Shown here one piece after another: positions 20,870 to 32,605 of a DNA stretch of 64,000 nucleotides. Every line of letters begins with the position of its first letter. Position 1 is the first letter of the stretch. The stretch comes from Rapana venosa (Eukaryota > Mollusca > Gastropoda > Neogastropoda > Muricidae): assembly GCA_028751875.1 (NCBI GenBank), contig CM054155.1, positions 51,802,535 to 51,866,534 of the forward strand, written 5' to 3'. Under the pieces are notes generated by a model. That model saw only the letters and a list, made by a program, of their open reading frames with translations. It was not told the origin of the DNA and made no database searches. Made by a program: the position numbers and the translations under genes.

Positions 20870-23041
20870 TCATTCCAGGCCAATGTGACTTGAGATCACA
20901 GAATCTGGCACCAGATTTGAGTCATGTAGCGTCCTTGAATTTTCCTCTGATGTAGTCTGGCATTCTGGCTGTGGCAAAGGCACATCAAATGTTTCTGACA
21001 CCAGGAGTGCATTCAATGCTGCATCAACCAGGAAGTGTCCACGAACTGATTGTTGTACAGCCTTTCCTTGAAGCATTGCCTTTACAGAATTTGAAGCGTA
21101 TACAGTTGACAACACTTCGTGGAGACCTGTTTCTTCCATCAGATGCCCGATGCATGCGAGAAAACTCATTTCAAGATGAAATGGGCCGAGGCGAAGAACA
21201 ATGGCTTTAAGCCCAATTAAGGTCACTGCTTTCTGGTTCACTTGAAATGACACTGAGTGCTTTCCACCACAGTGGCTGGTCAAATGTTATCACTGGTGTT
21301 GACCTGTTGCGCTTTGCTTCAGTACAGAGGAAGTGTAGAGTGGAATATATGCACGTTTTGTCACCAGGATTCATATCTATCAAAGGCATGAATATAATTG
21401 ATGACTGTCCTGAGAAACGCTCATGGTGAACAGTCTGCATGACTCCAGACCAAGACGGTCTGTGTGGGTGTAGAAACCAGCAGGCTTTCCACAGCAAATC
21501 CACTTCTGATGTTGGATCTTCAACAAATGAGTTGGTCAAATTTTCAAATTTCAGTTTCATCAAATCATGGCTCTCATCTCTGTAATAGCTAATGTCAATC
21601 TTTGCCTTGTTTATGATCTCTTCTGTCCTGACATCAGTTTGCCTTTTGACCAGTATTGTGCTACTCACTTTGGGGGTAACTGTAGCAATAATTCCCATGC
21701 CATGGAAAGTGTTGAATCCATCAAGTGTTGCCGTGTTGTGATCAACATTGTCAGCCATGTATTGGATAAAATGACCATCGGGAACAGATGCAACACTGTG
21801 CTTAGATGTAGCTGCATTTATCTCATATGTCATGACTTCACTGTATGACACCTAAAACCAAGAGAGTAGAAAGCATCCACCAAGAACTTGGAATTGAAGC
21901 AATAGTGCATCTGAACTGCTAAGCCAACCTGCAATGGACATAGGAGAACTCGATGACGGGCTGCTTGCATAATTGCTTGGCCTATTGATGACACTTTCAA
22001 GTCTGTATCCTTTCCACTGATAATGGTCTTCAACAAAACCTGCAACGAATCAGGAACAAAGCTCAAGAGAAGCTATGTCATCTTTGTTTGGATACAATGC
22101 ACGGGATGTATTCAAAACTTTAATGTCACTTTTGATAAGTTCTGCTGCTGTTTCTATTATCTTTTTTTTTCTGAGTGTCTTCATCTGACATTTGTTTTGA
22201 ATAAAACGTATGCAGCATAGATGATGCTGTTTTTCTTAAAGTCACAATATGCGCTTTTCCATCTAGTTCTGTGATGACGAGTTCTTCACCAAAATGTTTC
22301 CTGAGCTCCTCCTTCATCTTGAATAACTGTAGGAAGCACCATCATTGTATTCTTTCATTTTGTTGATGAGTTCACCAACAGTAATTTGTTCATTATCATT
22401 TTCATGAATAAAAGCAGCAATCCTTTCAAATGCATCTGGTATTTTCTCATCTTTTGGGCGTCCAAGCGATATTCTTTTTTCATCTTTTCCTGGAGAAAAG
22501 GGTTTAGAAAGTCTTTTCCTGCTTCTAAAATGAATGCTGCATGCTTGATGATAAATTGCGTCAGCAGCTGGCAAATCAGAAAAAAAATTCCAGTCTGCTT
22601 TTGACAGTGTCTGCCCATTCATCTCCAGCTGTAAACATACTCTAGCAATCGAGCTCTGAAATTCAAGTGCTTTCACTGGATGCACCTTTGGGCCACTTCG
22701 AGCATTGAGCTCTGCTGGGGTACCACAAAAAAGACAACATTTAGGAAAGTTAAAGGGTTGGTTTTGTGAACGTAGGTTATGTGCAACGTTTATTGCAGAT
22801 GATGTTTCTTCTTTCTTTCGGATGCAACTTTGAATATTGTATTTGTTAGTGTAACTGCAGCGGCAGTCTCCATGCACTGCTTGTCCTTCAGAAATGAAAA
22901 CTGTATCATCACATTCCCTGCTCGCTCTGATGATAGAGTCTCTTCCTTTGGCTGTTGGCACGATAATTTTCCCACCAGAATCCAGAGTATTTCCACACAG
23001 CATACACACCTCCATATCAGCTCTTCTAGAAGTCCATTCCT
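20870..23041 (-). pseudogene. Orphan multi-copy invertebrate protein with two C-x2-C/H-x2-C modules, frameshifted
   Basis: Five overlapping minus-strand frames line up as one protein of about 700 residues. The first (23045-22314) has two similar modules: C14-x2-C17 with H58-x2-C61, and C104-x2-C107 with H166-x2-C169, which look zinc-binding. Later segments contain VPDSLQVLLKTIISGKDT (22055-22000 region), YMADNVDHNTATLDG (near 21770), FHGMGIIA (near 21710), FDQPLWW (near 21268) and FHLEMSFLACIGH (near 21180). I recall this arrangement from abundant unnamed proteins of bivalves, corals and other invertebrates, probably mobile; no function is known to me. Breaks of one base occur near 22315, 22060, 21840 and 21230. 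The upstream end abuts an acceptor-like TTTGCAG (AG at 23040-23041), so the first exon may lie further right. The breaks may be decay or sequencing error. Confidence 0.6.
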
Positions 23042-23121
23042 GCAAAGTTTAGACACCCATTACACCAGTGAACAGCCTTTTACTGCAAACATTTGCACTC
23101 ATCCATCCTCCTATACACACA

Positions 23122-23147
23122 TGCACATGCAACACACACACACACAA

Positions 23148-23189
<42 letters not shown>

Positions 23190-23217
23190 GCATGTGTGTG
23201 GAGGATGGATGAGTGCA

Positions 23218-23315
<98 letters not shown>

Positions 23316-23326
23316 GTGTGTGTGTG

Positions 23327-23381
<55 letters not shown>

Positions 23382-23385
23382 GTAC
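23122..23385. repeat. (CA)n then (GT)n arrays
   Basis: CA at 23131-23180 turns to GT at 23221-23380 around TATATATATG, so the array is its own inverted repeat. Flanking GATGGATGAGTGCAAA at 23205 is the complement of TTTGCACTCATCCATC at 23091, extending the palindrome by 16 bp. Confidence 0.9.
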
Positions 23386-24054
23386 ATAATACATAGAGAG
23401 GGACAGAGAGAATGCGTCTTAATGCATTTCAGAAGAATAACATAGACATAATCATGATCAAAACAATGACACAACATAAGAAAAGAGAACTTGGGTAAAA
23501 AAAGATTCAGTCATATTATGATTCCTTTTGGACACCATACAAAGATAATAGTTAATGCAAAGTTTTTGCCTCTGGATCACAGTCAGACAAAAGTTAGGGA
23601 CACAAACCCCCAGGTGAACAATTTTTATATGTTCAAATAGCAAACTGTAGCTAGTCAGAATGATACAAGCAGTACTTACCAAGTATTTTCATGAAAACGA
23701 TCCCAAATGAAAAGGCTCCCATCCTTGAAAACATCGTCTGCTGAAGGAAGGGAACTTACAATGGGGCGATGGTGTAACAAAGTAGCTGGCTTGGCTAGGC
23801 AGGAAAAAATGCTATGGTAAACGCGCTGCGTCAGACGAGCACATTGTCGAAATTTTACGATTTCAAATCCAAATTGTGCGATTATGCAAAAACCATAGTC
23901 ATTATAATTTGGTACACATATTAACTGTAATATATTATTTCATATCCATTTGAAAGATTTTGTGTAACTTTTAGTTTTACCCAATTATTTCTACTGCCTT
24001 CACTCCAAGGCAGAGACAGAGATGGAGAACAAGGAATTCCTAGAACAGAATTTT
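23386..24054 (-). other. No clear gene; candidate upstream exon at about 23680-23760 (minus)
   Basis: On the minus strand a frame reading DDVFKDGSLFIWDRFHENT ends at a donor-like GTAAGT (complement of 23674-23679). It could be an exon spliced to the acceptor at 23040, with the CA/GT array in the intron. The phases do not agree by one base, so the link is weak. The rest is A/T-rich. Confidence 0.25.
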
Positions 24055-24125
24055 CAGAACGTAAACGTGGGGACGTCTTTTTTTTACTGACAGGCCTTCG
24101 GCATCACCATGGAGGAATTCCGTTT
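24055..24125 (-). repeat. Hairpin module A, inverted, degraded
   Basis: ACGTGGGGACGTC at 24064 and TTTACTGACAGGCC at 24082 match the reverse of module A, but the distal arm (GGCATCACCATGG) is poorly kept. Confidence 0.5.
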
Positions 24126-24404
24126 AATGATAAGCCCGAAGTTACAAAAAAGCACAAAGTAAATAACTAGCACTTCAACGTGATCAAAACTACATCAGAA
24201 AAAGCCAAATAGAGGCAAGAAACACTGCAGACTGGACACCCTGTGCCTATCCCAGTGTTGACGATATCACTACTTGGTCACCTGAACAATACAGGCGAAA
24301 CGTCATATAACGTCAACAGACAGAAAATTGATATAAGACTTGCTTGAAAAATGACAGGAGAGAACATTGGGAAGGCAGGAAATACTAGAGAACACAGAGG
24401 ATAA

Positions 24405-24500
24405 TGATAACATAACAATAATAATAACAACAACAATAATAATGATACTAAATGGAATTTATATAGCGCCATATCTTGCAATTACAAATTAGAGCGCTTG
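24405..24500 (-). mobile_element. LINE/SINE 3' tail with (ATT)n
   Basis: On the minus strand GCGCTATATAAATTCC is followed by AT-rich ATT triplets (24412-24446), a widespread 3' end of invertebrate retroelements. No coding part. Confidence 0.45.
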
Positions 24501-24562
24501 CATTCTACCTGCTCCTACAAATGCAACCAACAATGATTAACAATATTTTAACAAATTCAAAT

Positions 24563-24566
<4 letters not shown>

Positions 24567-24613
<47 letters not shown>
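24567..24613. repeat. (CA)n microsatellite
   Basis: Uninterrupted CA dinucleotides. Confidence 0.95.
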
Positions 24614-24616
<3 letters not shown>

Positions 24617-24769
24617 TATACATTTCAGCAGGGTGATGGAATTTTGGCTGTTAAAGGCAGGGACAGATATGAGATGAAACAGGAGGGGAAAGACTTAGGT
24701 TTGAAATAGGTTTGTTTTGAGGCTGGAATTAAAGCTGTGGTAAGTAGGCAGAAACAAAGCGCAGAGTGG

Positions 24770-24840
24770 CCAGAAGGTGGGGATGCTACTTATACTGAAA
24801 GACTCCCGGTATCAACACGGGGGTTCCACATTGCGCACAC
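24770..24840 (-). repeat. Hairpin module A, inverted
   Basis: CCAGAAGGTGGGGATGCTAC at 24770 and CCCGGTATCAACACGGGG at 24807 show the left arm intact and the right arm mutated. Confidence 0.6.
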
Positions 24841-24924
24841 CACAGAAAAACAACAAATTGAGAATTATAGGTATGTAATTAATAGTTGTACTCAACAGTG
24901 AAAAATGAAAGCTCACCAACAAAT

Positions 24925-25250
24925 TGACGGGCGCCGAATGGTGAAGATTGTTTAAGGTCAATCCTATGGGTCCATGAAGTCGTGGGTTTGAATCTCGGCG
25001 GCGTCTGGTGAGTTAAGGATGGGAATTTATACAATCTCCTAGGTCACCTTGGAGTGCTGACCATCCAGAGCCTTGTTTCCTTCGTGTATGCACATGCAGA
25101 AGATCAAATACGTATGTTAAAGATCTCTTCATTCATGTCAGTGTTAGGTGAGTTACGAAACACAGACATACCCAGCATACATCCCCGAAGTCAGAAAACA
25201 CCTACCCTCATGGTGGGCAAAAGGGATCGCATACGCAAAATCTCACCATT
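24925..25250 (+). mobile_element. tRNA-derived SINE, nearly complete
   Basis: The head at 24930-25000 has a B-box-like GGTTTGAATCT at 24984-24994; its A-box is poor. The body carries ATGCAGAAGATCAAATACG (25093), CATACCCAGCATACATCC (25167) and CATGGTGGGCAAAAGG (25208), all shared in reverse with 16790-17040 and 47385-47640. Confidence 0.65.
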
Positions 25251-25276
25251 GCTGAACCTTACACCTCTATCCAAGG

Positions 25277-25378
<102 letters not shown>

Positions 25379-25477
25379 TCAAACTCGAACTCGAACTCGA
25401 AAGATTTATTCACAAAAAGGCCATTGGCCCATAGGGGGTTGCCTAACTGCTCAGTATTTTAGTGAGAACAATAAGTA

Positions 25478-25521
<44 letters not shown>

Positions 25522-25590
25522 CAACAACAACCAAAGTATCAATGTATACCCACAACTACCACAATAAAAAAAAAGTTTTAAAAATATGAC

Positions 25591-28290
25591 TTAAGATAAG
25601 ACCAAGATATCTCTTATTCTAAAGGCTTTACACAAATATAAAGCAAGGCTGCGCACAATCTCAGGGTGACTACATGCCATGAGTAGACAGAATCTAAATA
25701 AATTAGGCTGTCTACTATACTTTACCGGAATGTAATTCTGTCTTACATCTTCTAATACTGGACAGCACAGCACAAAATGAACTTCATCTTCCACTGTTTG
25801 CTTACATAATGGGCATAGCAACCTGAGGTCATCATCATCATGTTCTATATATCTACATTTATGAACATTTATGTCTGATACACCAAGTCTAAACCTAGAC
25901 ATTATTCTTTTCAAATGTATGTCCATATCAAGCTTTAGATAAGGTTTGACATTGTGTGAACCTATAAATTGTCTGTACATTTGAAATCTTTCACTGTTTT
26001 GTATATGATCACTCCACTGCTGCCAATGGCAGTCAGTCTTTGCCTGAAAACCTTGATAAACTCTCTACAATTTCCGACACCTTGATTGAGCCAAACAAAC
26101 CCAAAGCCAAGTTCACATAAACAGGTACGTATTTGTGAAGCCCAGGTGCTTTTCCACTTGACATCTAAATCATAAAGCATCTTGTAAGACTTAAAGGTAA
26201 CCTGCACTCATCCATATGCAGAATCTTAATCCAATATCTCATGCATCTTACAGCAGCATTAATAAAGAGAGTATATCTATTGGTTTCACTATAAACAAGA
26301 TCGTTAGGTGTACGTCTATCTAAGCCTAAAAACTGCTTTAAAGCAAAGAGGTGTACTGATTCACGATGTGTTACAGCTGCATCCAGTCCCCAAATTTCCG
26401 CGCCATATAACACAGTGGGTTGTATTTGTGCATCAAATATATTAATCAACAAGTCAAAAGCATTATTATTCAATAATCGTAATTTTTTCAAAACAATTAA
26501 CAAGCTTCTTTTGCCTCGACTTGCCAGATCTTTACATGCAGTTGTGAAACTAAGCTTTGTAGAAAAACAGATTCCTAGATATTTATATACATTGATCACA
26601 GGCATGACTTTTCCATTGTACAGCCATTTTTCATGAGCAGCTAAATAACCACCTTTTCTGAATACAACAATATTACTCTTATTCAGATTAACCTTAAGAT
26701 CAAGTGCTGTTGCAGCACTGCTTAAGCTATTCAGCTGCTGTTGTAAGCCTACAACAGTTTCAGATAGCAGGATGACATCATCAGCAAGCAGAAGAATAAA
26801 CATATATATGAAATCTTGGGGGAAAATAGCACCATGTTTACCCTTATTAATGACTTCTATGGCTAACTCATTAATGAAAACAGAAAACAAAAGAGGGCTA
26901 CATACATCACCCTGTTTGACTCCAGTGGTGCAGTATATTATGTCCGTCAGCTTAGATCCACATCTTATTCTGCTTTTGACATTCTGATACATAGCTGTCA
27001 AATAACGTAATAATTTACCCTTCACACCATTTTTCAGGAGGATAGGCCATAACAAGTTTCTACTAACAGAATCAAATGCCTTTTCAAAGTCAATAAATGC
27101 TACATAGAGCTTACGGTTATGAGCAAACTGTTTCTGGATACATGCAAGTAAAGTAAACATATGATATATAGTTGAATACCCTTTTTTAAAACCAGCTTGG
27201 TGTTCACCTGTAATGTTGTTTTTCTTAACCCATTCCTATAACCTATTATTAATGATGGTACTGTACAGTTTACTACTTATATCACTAAGAGAGATTCCCC
27301 TGTGGTTATTAGGGTTGTCAACATCACCTTTTTTGTGTAATGTTAGAATGATAGATTCAGTCCAGTTATCTGGAAAAAGACCATTATAAAAGATTTTGTT
27401 GAATAATTTTAGCAGAAAAAGCACATTTTCACCACCATTTTTTAGTAATTCCCCAATGATTTGATCAGGGCCAGCTGCTTTATCATGTTTAAGTTTTCTA
27501 AGTGCCAATAATATTTCATCTTTAGATATGGGACAATCAAAATCTTCCTCAGTTTCTTCATAGTCACCATCAGAGTTCATGGAGTTGTCTACTGAGTCTT
27601 TCTCTAGCAGGGTTTTGAAGTGCTGCACCCATCTGTCGACAGATATATTATTCTTTGGCTGACTCTTTCTAAATGAAGCCTTCTTAATATTCTTCCACAA
27701 ATGAACTTAAAAAGTGATGGAAGACATCATATCTGCAAGTAATTTCTTGTTATACTCTTTCTTTTTCCTTACAAGCATGTATTTATATTCCCTTCTTGTT
27801 ATACAGTACAAGTTTTTGTCTTCATTCTTTAACGTTTTACGGTAAGACTTCAGAAGTTTTCTGACCCTATATTTCATTCTTTTACATTCAATGTCAAACA
27901 ATGTATCATTTGATAGACTTTTATTGATATGAACCTGTTTCTTCATACACACAGCACTGGTTTTTTTATGAGATCATTAAATACATCTAGAGCTTCATCA
28001 ATGTTCTCATCAATCATCTGGGAGGCATTAAGAAATTATTCACACATGTTCTCTTCACAGAGATTTTCTTTATAAACTGAGAGTTTGTTTTCATCCCACA
28101 CAAACTTTTCCACAACTACTGGCTCCTCAGTTACGATATATGTATCATATACTGGATTAATATGTAATTCAACAGGAAGGTGATCAGAATCAGAACGCTC
28201 AGCAACAAACAAACGACTTACAACCCGGAAAATTTCCAGGGTGTGGAACCAAAGTAAACAAGCCTGCTTCAACAAGCCTGTAGTCAATAC
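25591..28290 (-). pseudogene. LINE ORF2 (EN C-term, RT, Cys/His tail), frameshifted
   Basis: The reverse transcriptase copies LINE RNA at the cut target. On the minus strand the endonuclease end has SDSDHLPVE near 28190. The RT starts near 27700 with PDQIIGELLKNGG and LHKKGD; FIDFEKAFDSV lies near 27095 and GVKQGDVCSPLLF near 26915. The catalytic block is LADDVILL with the ADD at 26777-26785; the usual F/Y before ADD is L here. FRKGGYLAAHEKW and LYGAEIWGLD are shared with the LINE at 38.7-42.2 kb. The C-terminus carries CPLCKQTVEDEVHFVLCCP near 25800, a zinc-knuckle-like motif. Frame breaks occur near 27705, 27230, 26190 and 25970, and the first 150-200 residues of the endonuclease are missing. 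Confidence 0.8.
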
Positions 28291-28889
28291 AGTTAAAGGG
28301 AAAGAACTCCAAAATTAATGGAGATCACTCTCCTGTTCTTGGCAACATCCAGCTGCAAAAACCTAGCAAAAACAATCGTTTTTTAGCTTGTATTTTGTGT
28401 TTTTATGAATGACTCCTTGGGGAGTTCTAGTTCAAAATGGCTGACACTTCTTGTTGAAGGCATCAATAACTTTACACAGCTGTAAAAATGGCAAATAAAA
28501 CAGTAGATTTACCTAACAGTGATAAAAAAAACGATCGTGTATGATTCAGGTGATTGTCCATTAAAAAAAAAGAATGAGATTTGGCCTAGACTTATGTTTG
28601 ACGTTTTTGAGATCGGGGGTACTCAAAATGACAGTGGTGATAAAGTAATCGTATTTTTGGTCGATTTTTTACATTTTAAATATATTTTCGCAGTGAAATA
28701 TCATGCTAACTAATTTGAGCTTGCCTCAAAGTAATCTACGATATATATATATACTGTCATTGGGCAGACTATCAGGAATATTCATGTAGTAGTTTCTGAG
28801 TAAGAGGGATATGAACATAGCAGTGGTACATAAGAATTTTATTCCCCGGCATATAGGGTGCACTTGCACTGGGCAGTTAAGAGGTTAAA
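28291..28889. other. Interruption inside the LINE; possible TTAA-bounded insertion
   Basis: This stretch has no reading frame and separates ORF1 from the rest of ORF2, replacing the start of the endonuclease. It is bordered by TTAA at about 28291 and 28883. The right border read inward, TTAACCTCTTAACTGCCC, resembles piggyBac-like transposon ends. The left border (TTAAAGGGAAAG) is not a matching inverted repeat, so the call is tentative. Confidence 0.3.
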
Positions 28890-29736
28890 TATGGTGTCAA
28901 TTTGTGCCTAATTTCCCTAACAGACTGAGAAAAATCTTCATCTACAAAAGTACTAGAGCCTTTCAGGCGAGATTTTGCCCTCATTATTCTAATCTTATCC
29001 TATAAAAACAGCATCTGGCAATCATAGGAGTCAGCACCACTTCATTTGATTTCTTCTCTAAGCCATAAACAATGATGTTGTTCCGCCGTGATCGTCCTTC
29101 TGCTTCGTCAGCCCTCTTTTCCAGCTTATCCACTCTGTTTGTCAGTTCTGTATTTGTCTGTCGTAGTTCTATGTTTTCAGTTTTGAGGTTGTCCATATCT
29201 CTTCTTAGGTCGCACATCTCTTCTTTCAAAACACCAACACTGTCTGTCAACACCTGAATCTCACTTTTGAAACTGTCCACTGTAGACTTCAATAGGTTTT
29301 CCAGCTTCACTATTTTGTCTGTCATCGTGTTCAGTGTCAGTTCCTGGGGAGTTGCTGCAGGAGAAGAATCTTGTCTGTGTTGTACGGACGTTGGCAGCCA
29401 CCTCTGCACTGGTTTTGGTCCTGTGAGAAGGCTTCCCTGCGACAGTTTGACCACCACCAGTTGTCAAGCTCGTTTGTCTCAGCTTCCGTCCTTGGCCAGT
29501 AGATTAAGGGGAATGGGTCCAGGGTTGGTCTCCACATCACCACACAGCAATAAAAGTCCCCCCCAAAAGAGATAGGTGAGGGTAAGTCCTAACATGACAC
29601 CGTCTCGCTGGCTTTTCAGTGTCAGGATGGAGGTACCCATGGCAGATTTGAATTCTGCCCGTTTGGACATAAAACAGGCAAATACTGCCGCAAATGTCCC
29701 ACAGAGAGCCCTGTATAGTTGCACTGAAATTCCCAT
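28890..29736 (-). pseudogene. LINE ORF1 with signal-like leader, 2A motif and coiled coil
   Basis: ORF1 proteins of LINEs bind the element RNA. The ATG at 29736 sits in GGATGG context. Residues 10-23 and 49-65 are hydrophobic, the second leading directly into GDVETNPGP (residues 66-74), a full match to the 2A consensus D-V/I-E-x-N-P-G-P. A low-complexity Ser/Thr/Gln stretch follows. From about 29340 to 29100 heptad-like Leu/Val spacing (KIVKLENLLKSTVDSF, later TNTELTNRVDKLEKRADEAE) predicts a coiled coil, then RRNNIIVYGL, which starts an RRM-like domain in L1-type ORF1. Two in-frame TGA stops (29476-29478 and about 29464) and a frame change separate the leader from the coiled coil, so this copy is broken unless they are sequencing errors. 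Confidence 0.75.
29515..29541 (-). other. 2A ribosome-skipping motif (GDVETNPGP)
   Basis: The codons ggt gat gtg gag acc aac cct gga ccc are read directly on the minus strand. In known 2A peptides the ribosome fails to form the Gly-Pro bond, releasing the upstream product and continuing with Pro. Here that would free a short hydrophobic leader peptide from ORF1p or allow two targeting fates. Confidence 0.85.
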
Positions 29737-29858
29737 CCTTCTGATCTAACTACCTGCCAACAATGAGAAACTAAAACCACTTAAAACTAGTTACTATTTC
29801 ACAAAAATACCGGAGCAATTTCAGTACGTCTTCTCCTTCACATCACGTCATGGACACC

Positions 29859-29872
29859 CCCCCCCCCCCCCC

Positions 29873-29948
<76 letters not shown>
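29859..29948 (+). repeat. C run followed by (GA)n
   Basis: About 16 C at 29859-29874, then GA dinucleotides to 29948. It lies just upstream of the LINE 5' end on that element's strand. Confidence 0.95.
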
Positions 29949-29952
<4 letters not shown>

Positions 29953-30299
29953 CCAGAAGATAGAAAGAAAGAAGAGAAACCTAACCTGCCCAAAGGGAAA
30001 AAAAATGTCAGCAGTGCATGGAAGGAAGAGAAGAAGTGAGGCCCCAGAGAGAATGGCTGCATTAAACCGTGCAGTCTGTGACACGGTCTACACACCCGTT
30101 CCTCTACGCTTTCAGAAGAAGATGCCATCTGTTCCGTGGAAGGGGGGGGGGGGGGGGGTTCAAGTCAAGTCAAAAACACTTTAATCATCCCATGAAGGGC
30201 AATTACAATACTGACAGACACATTGATACCTATAATTATCTCAAAAGACACAAGAAAAATACATTTCAAATTGTTATGAAGATTCCAAGATGGCTTTTA
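29949..30299. other. No gene; LINE 3' tail relic at 30163-30230 (minus)
   Basis: A G run lies at 30143-30160. On the minus strand GATTAAAGTGTTTTTGACTT continues as ACTTG repeats (30162-30175), the usual end of a 5'-truncated LINE copy. The remainder is unassigned. Confidence 0.45.
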
Positions 30300-30674
30300 A
30301 AAACAATCACACACACACACACAATAACAGACACCCACACACGAACACACACACAATCACACACATACACAATAACACACACACACACACAATAACACAC
30401 AATCACACAAACACCAATCACACACACACAATCACACACACACAATCACACACACAATCACACACACGCACACACAATCACACACACACAATCACACACA
30501 CAACACAATCACACACCACACACACACAACACACACACACACACACACACATATATACACACACAATCACACACATACACACTCACACACACAATCACAC
30601 ACACACAATCACACACACACATACACACACACACAATACACACACACACACATACACACAATACACACACACAA

Positions 30675-30711
<37 letters not shown>

Positions 30712-30750
30712 ACACACACACACACACAATCACACACACAATCACACACA
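30300..30750. repeat. (CA)n with CAATCA interruptions
   Basis: CACACAATCACACA units; no coding signal despite long Thr/His frames. Confidence 0.95.
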
Positions 30751-30824
30751 AACCCAGGCGTGGCCAAGCTGGTGATCCTTCATTGTATTCTGTATCAGGT
30801 TAAATCTTTGTCATACGCGCGCCC

Positions 30825-31086
30825 GAGTGCGCGCGCGCGTGTGTGTGTGTATGTGTATATGTTGTGCGTGAGTGAGTGTGTTGTGTGGGTGTGTGTGGGT
30901 GTGTGTGAGAGTGTGTGTTTATGTGTGTGTGTGTGAGTGAATGAGTGAGAGAGAGTGTTTGTGTGTGTGTGTGTGAGTGTGTGTGTGAGTGGGTGCGTGC
31001 GTGTGTGTGTGCGTGCGTGTGTGTGTGTGAGTGCATGCATGTGTGCGTGTGTGTGTGTGCATGTTGTGCGTGAGTGAGTGTGGTGT

Positions 31087-31153
<67 letters not shown>

Positions 31154-31391
31154 GGTGGGTGGGTGGGTTGTGAGAGTGTGTGTTTATGTGTGTGTGTGTG
31201 AGTGAGTGAGTGAGAGAGAGTGTGTGTCTGTGTTTGTGTGTGTGTGTTGTGTGCGCGCGCGCGTGTGTGTGTGTTTGTGTGTGTGTGAGTGAGGGGTGTG
31301 TGTGTGTGAGTGAGTGTGTGTGTGAGTGGGTGCGTGCGTGTGTTGTGGTGCGTGCGTGTGGGTGGTGTGTGTGTGTGTGTGCGTGCATGCA

Positions 31392-31428
<37 letters not shown>

Positions 31429-31445
31429 ATGTGTGTGTGTATCCT
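30825..31445. repeat. (GT)n with GAGT, GGGT and GCGT variants
   Basis: It begins with a CGCGCG core at 30830. A block of about 130-170 bp recurs inside it (compare GAGTGAGTGAGAGAGAGTGT near 31201 with 30940), so it grew partly by segment duplication. Confidence 0.9.
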
Positions 31446-32099
31446 ACTTTTGTGTAGGACTGACATTTGATTTCAACACTTCATTTTGTGATGTGTGTGC
31501 TCTCTCATGTTACAGTATTCATTTCATGTGTGTGATAGTGTGTGTGTGTGTGTGTGTGTAGTGTGTGTAGTGTGTGGTGTGTGTTGTGTGTGTGTGTGTG
31601 TGGTGTGTGTGTGTGTGTTGAATCTATTGGCGTTGATTCGTTTTGAACTTGGATATCTTGATGAGAAACTGTATGTCTCTATTCATCTCTGTCTGTTTGT
31701 CTGTGACTTCTGTCTCTGTCTCTGTCTGTCTCTGTCTGTCTGGGTTCTGTATGTCGATCTGTCTGGCTCTGTTCTGTCTTTCTGTATGTGTTCTGTCTCT
31801 CTGTCTGTGTCAGTCTTTCTGTGTTTCTGTCTGAATGTCTCTGTCTCTGATGTCTCTGGTCTGTCTGGCTCTGTCTGTCTGTTCCTGTCTCTGTCTTGTC
31901 CTGTCTCTGGCTCTGTTCTTCTCTCTTCTCTCTCTCTCTCTCTTATCTCTCTCTTCTCTTCTTCTCTCTCTTCCCCTATCTCTCTCTGTCTGCACCCCCT
32001 ATCTTTATCTCTTATCTCTCTCTCTCTCTTGGTCGATTTGTCGTACACAGTTGTTGATATGTAGGTAACATGACATTGGGTGTGTCTATTAGTGTGTGA

Positions 32100-32150
<51 letters not shown>

Positions 32151-32168
32151 GGTGTGTGTGATAGTGTG

Positions 32169-32200
<32 letters not shown>

Positions 32201-32210
32201 AAGCTTGTGA
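31446..32210. repeat. GT, CTGT and CT arrays
   Basis: GT at 31535-31620 and 32105-32200, CTGT at 31680-31915, CT at 31918-32030, with short unique pieces between. No gene. Confidence 0.9.
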
Positions 32211-32394
32211 TACTAATTAATACTGATAAACAATTCATGATTCGGTGAATATAGTTATTGGAGAAGCTTTTTCTCTTTCGGTTTTCATTATTCCTTGTTG
32301 CAAAAGCATATTGATTTAAAATTGTCTTCATCCTGTTACTCCTTCCCAAAGGACTGTATGGTTCATGGAAGCAATTACTTCAGTGGTAGTGTTC

Positions 32395-32561
32395 AGTGTC
32401 CCCCCTCTCTCTTGTAACCATCTCTCTCTCTCTCTCGCCCCCATCTTCTCCTTCTCTCTCTACCTCTTCTTTTTCCCCCTTGATGCTGTCAGTCATCATC
32501 CAACCTCTTAAAAAATTCCCCTCACAAAGACAAAAGCCAACTCTCCATTCTCACTCCCTGG

Positions 32562-32605
<44 letters not shown>

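Noticed and set aside
22790..23056. Minus frame beginning MSKLCRNGLLEELIW
   Set aside because: Out of frame with the cysteine modules of the orphan protein and composition fits a shadow frame.
23080..23477. Thr/His-rich frames over 23.1-23.5 kb
   Set aside because: CA/GT microsatellite translation.
29337..29543. Minus-strand frame with Trp/Asn-rich sequence over the 2A region
   Set aside because: It reads the LINE ORF1 in another frame; the frame with the leader and NPGP motif explains the region.
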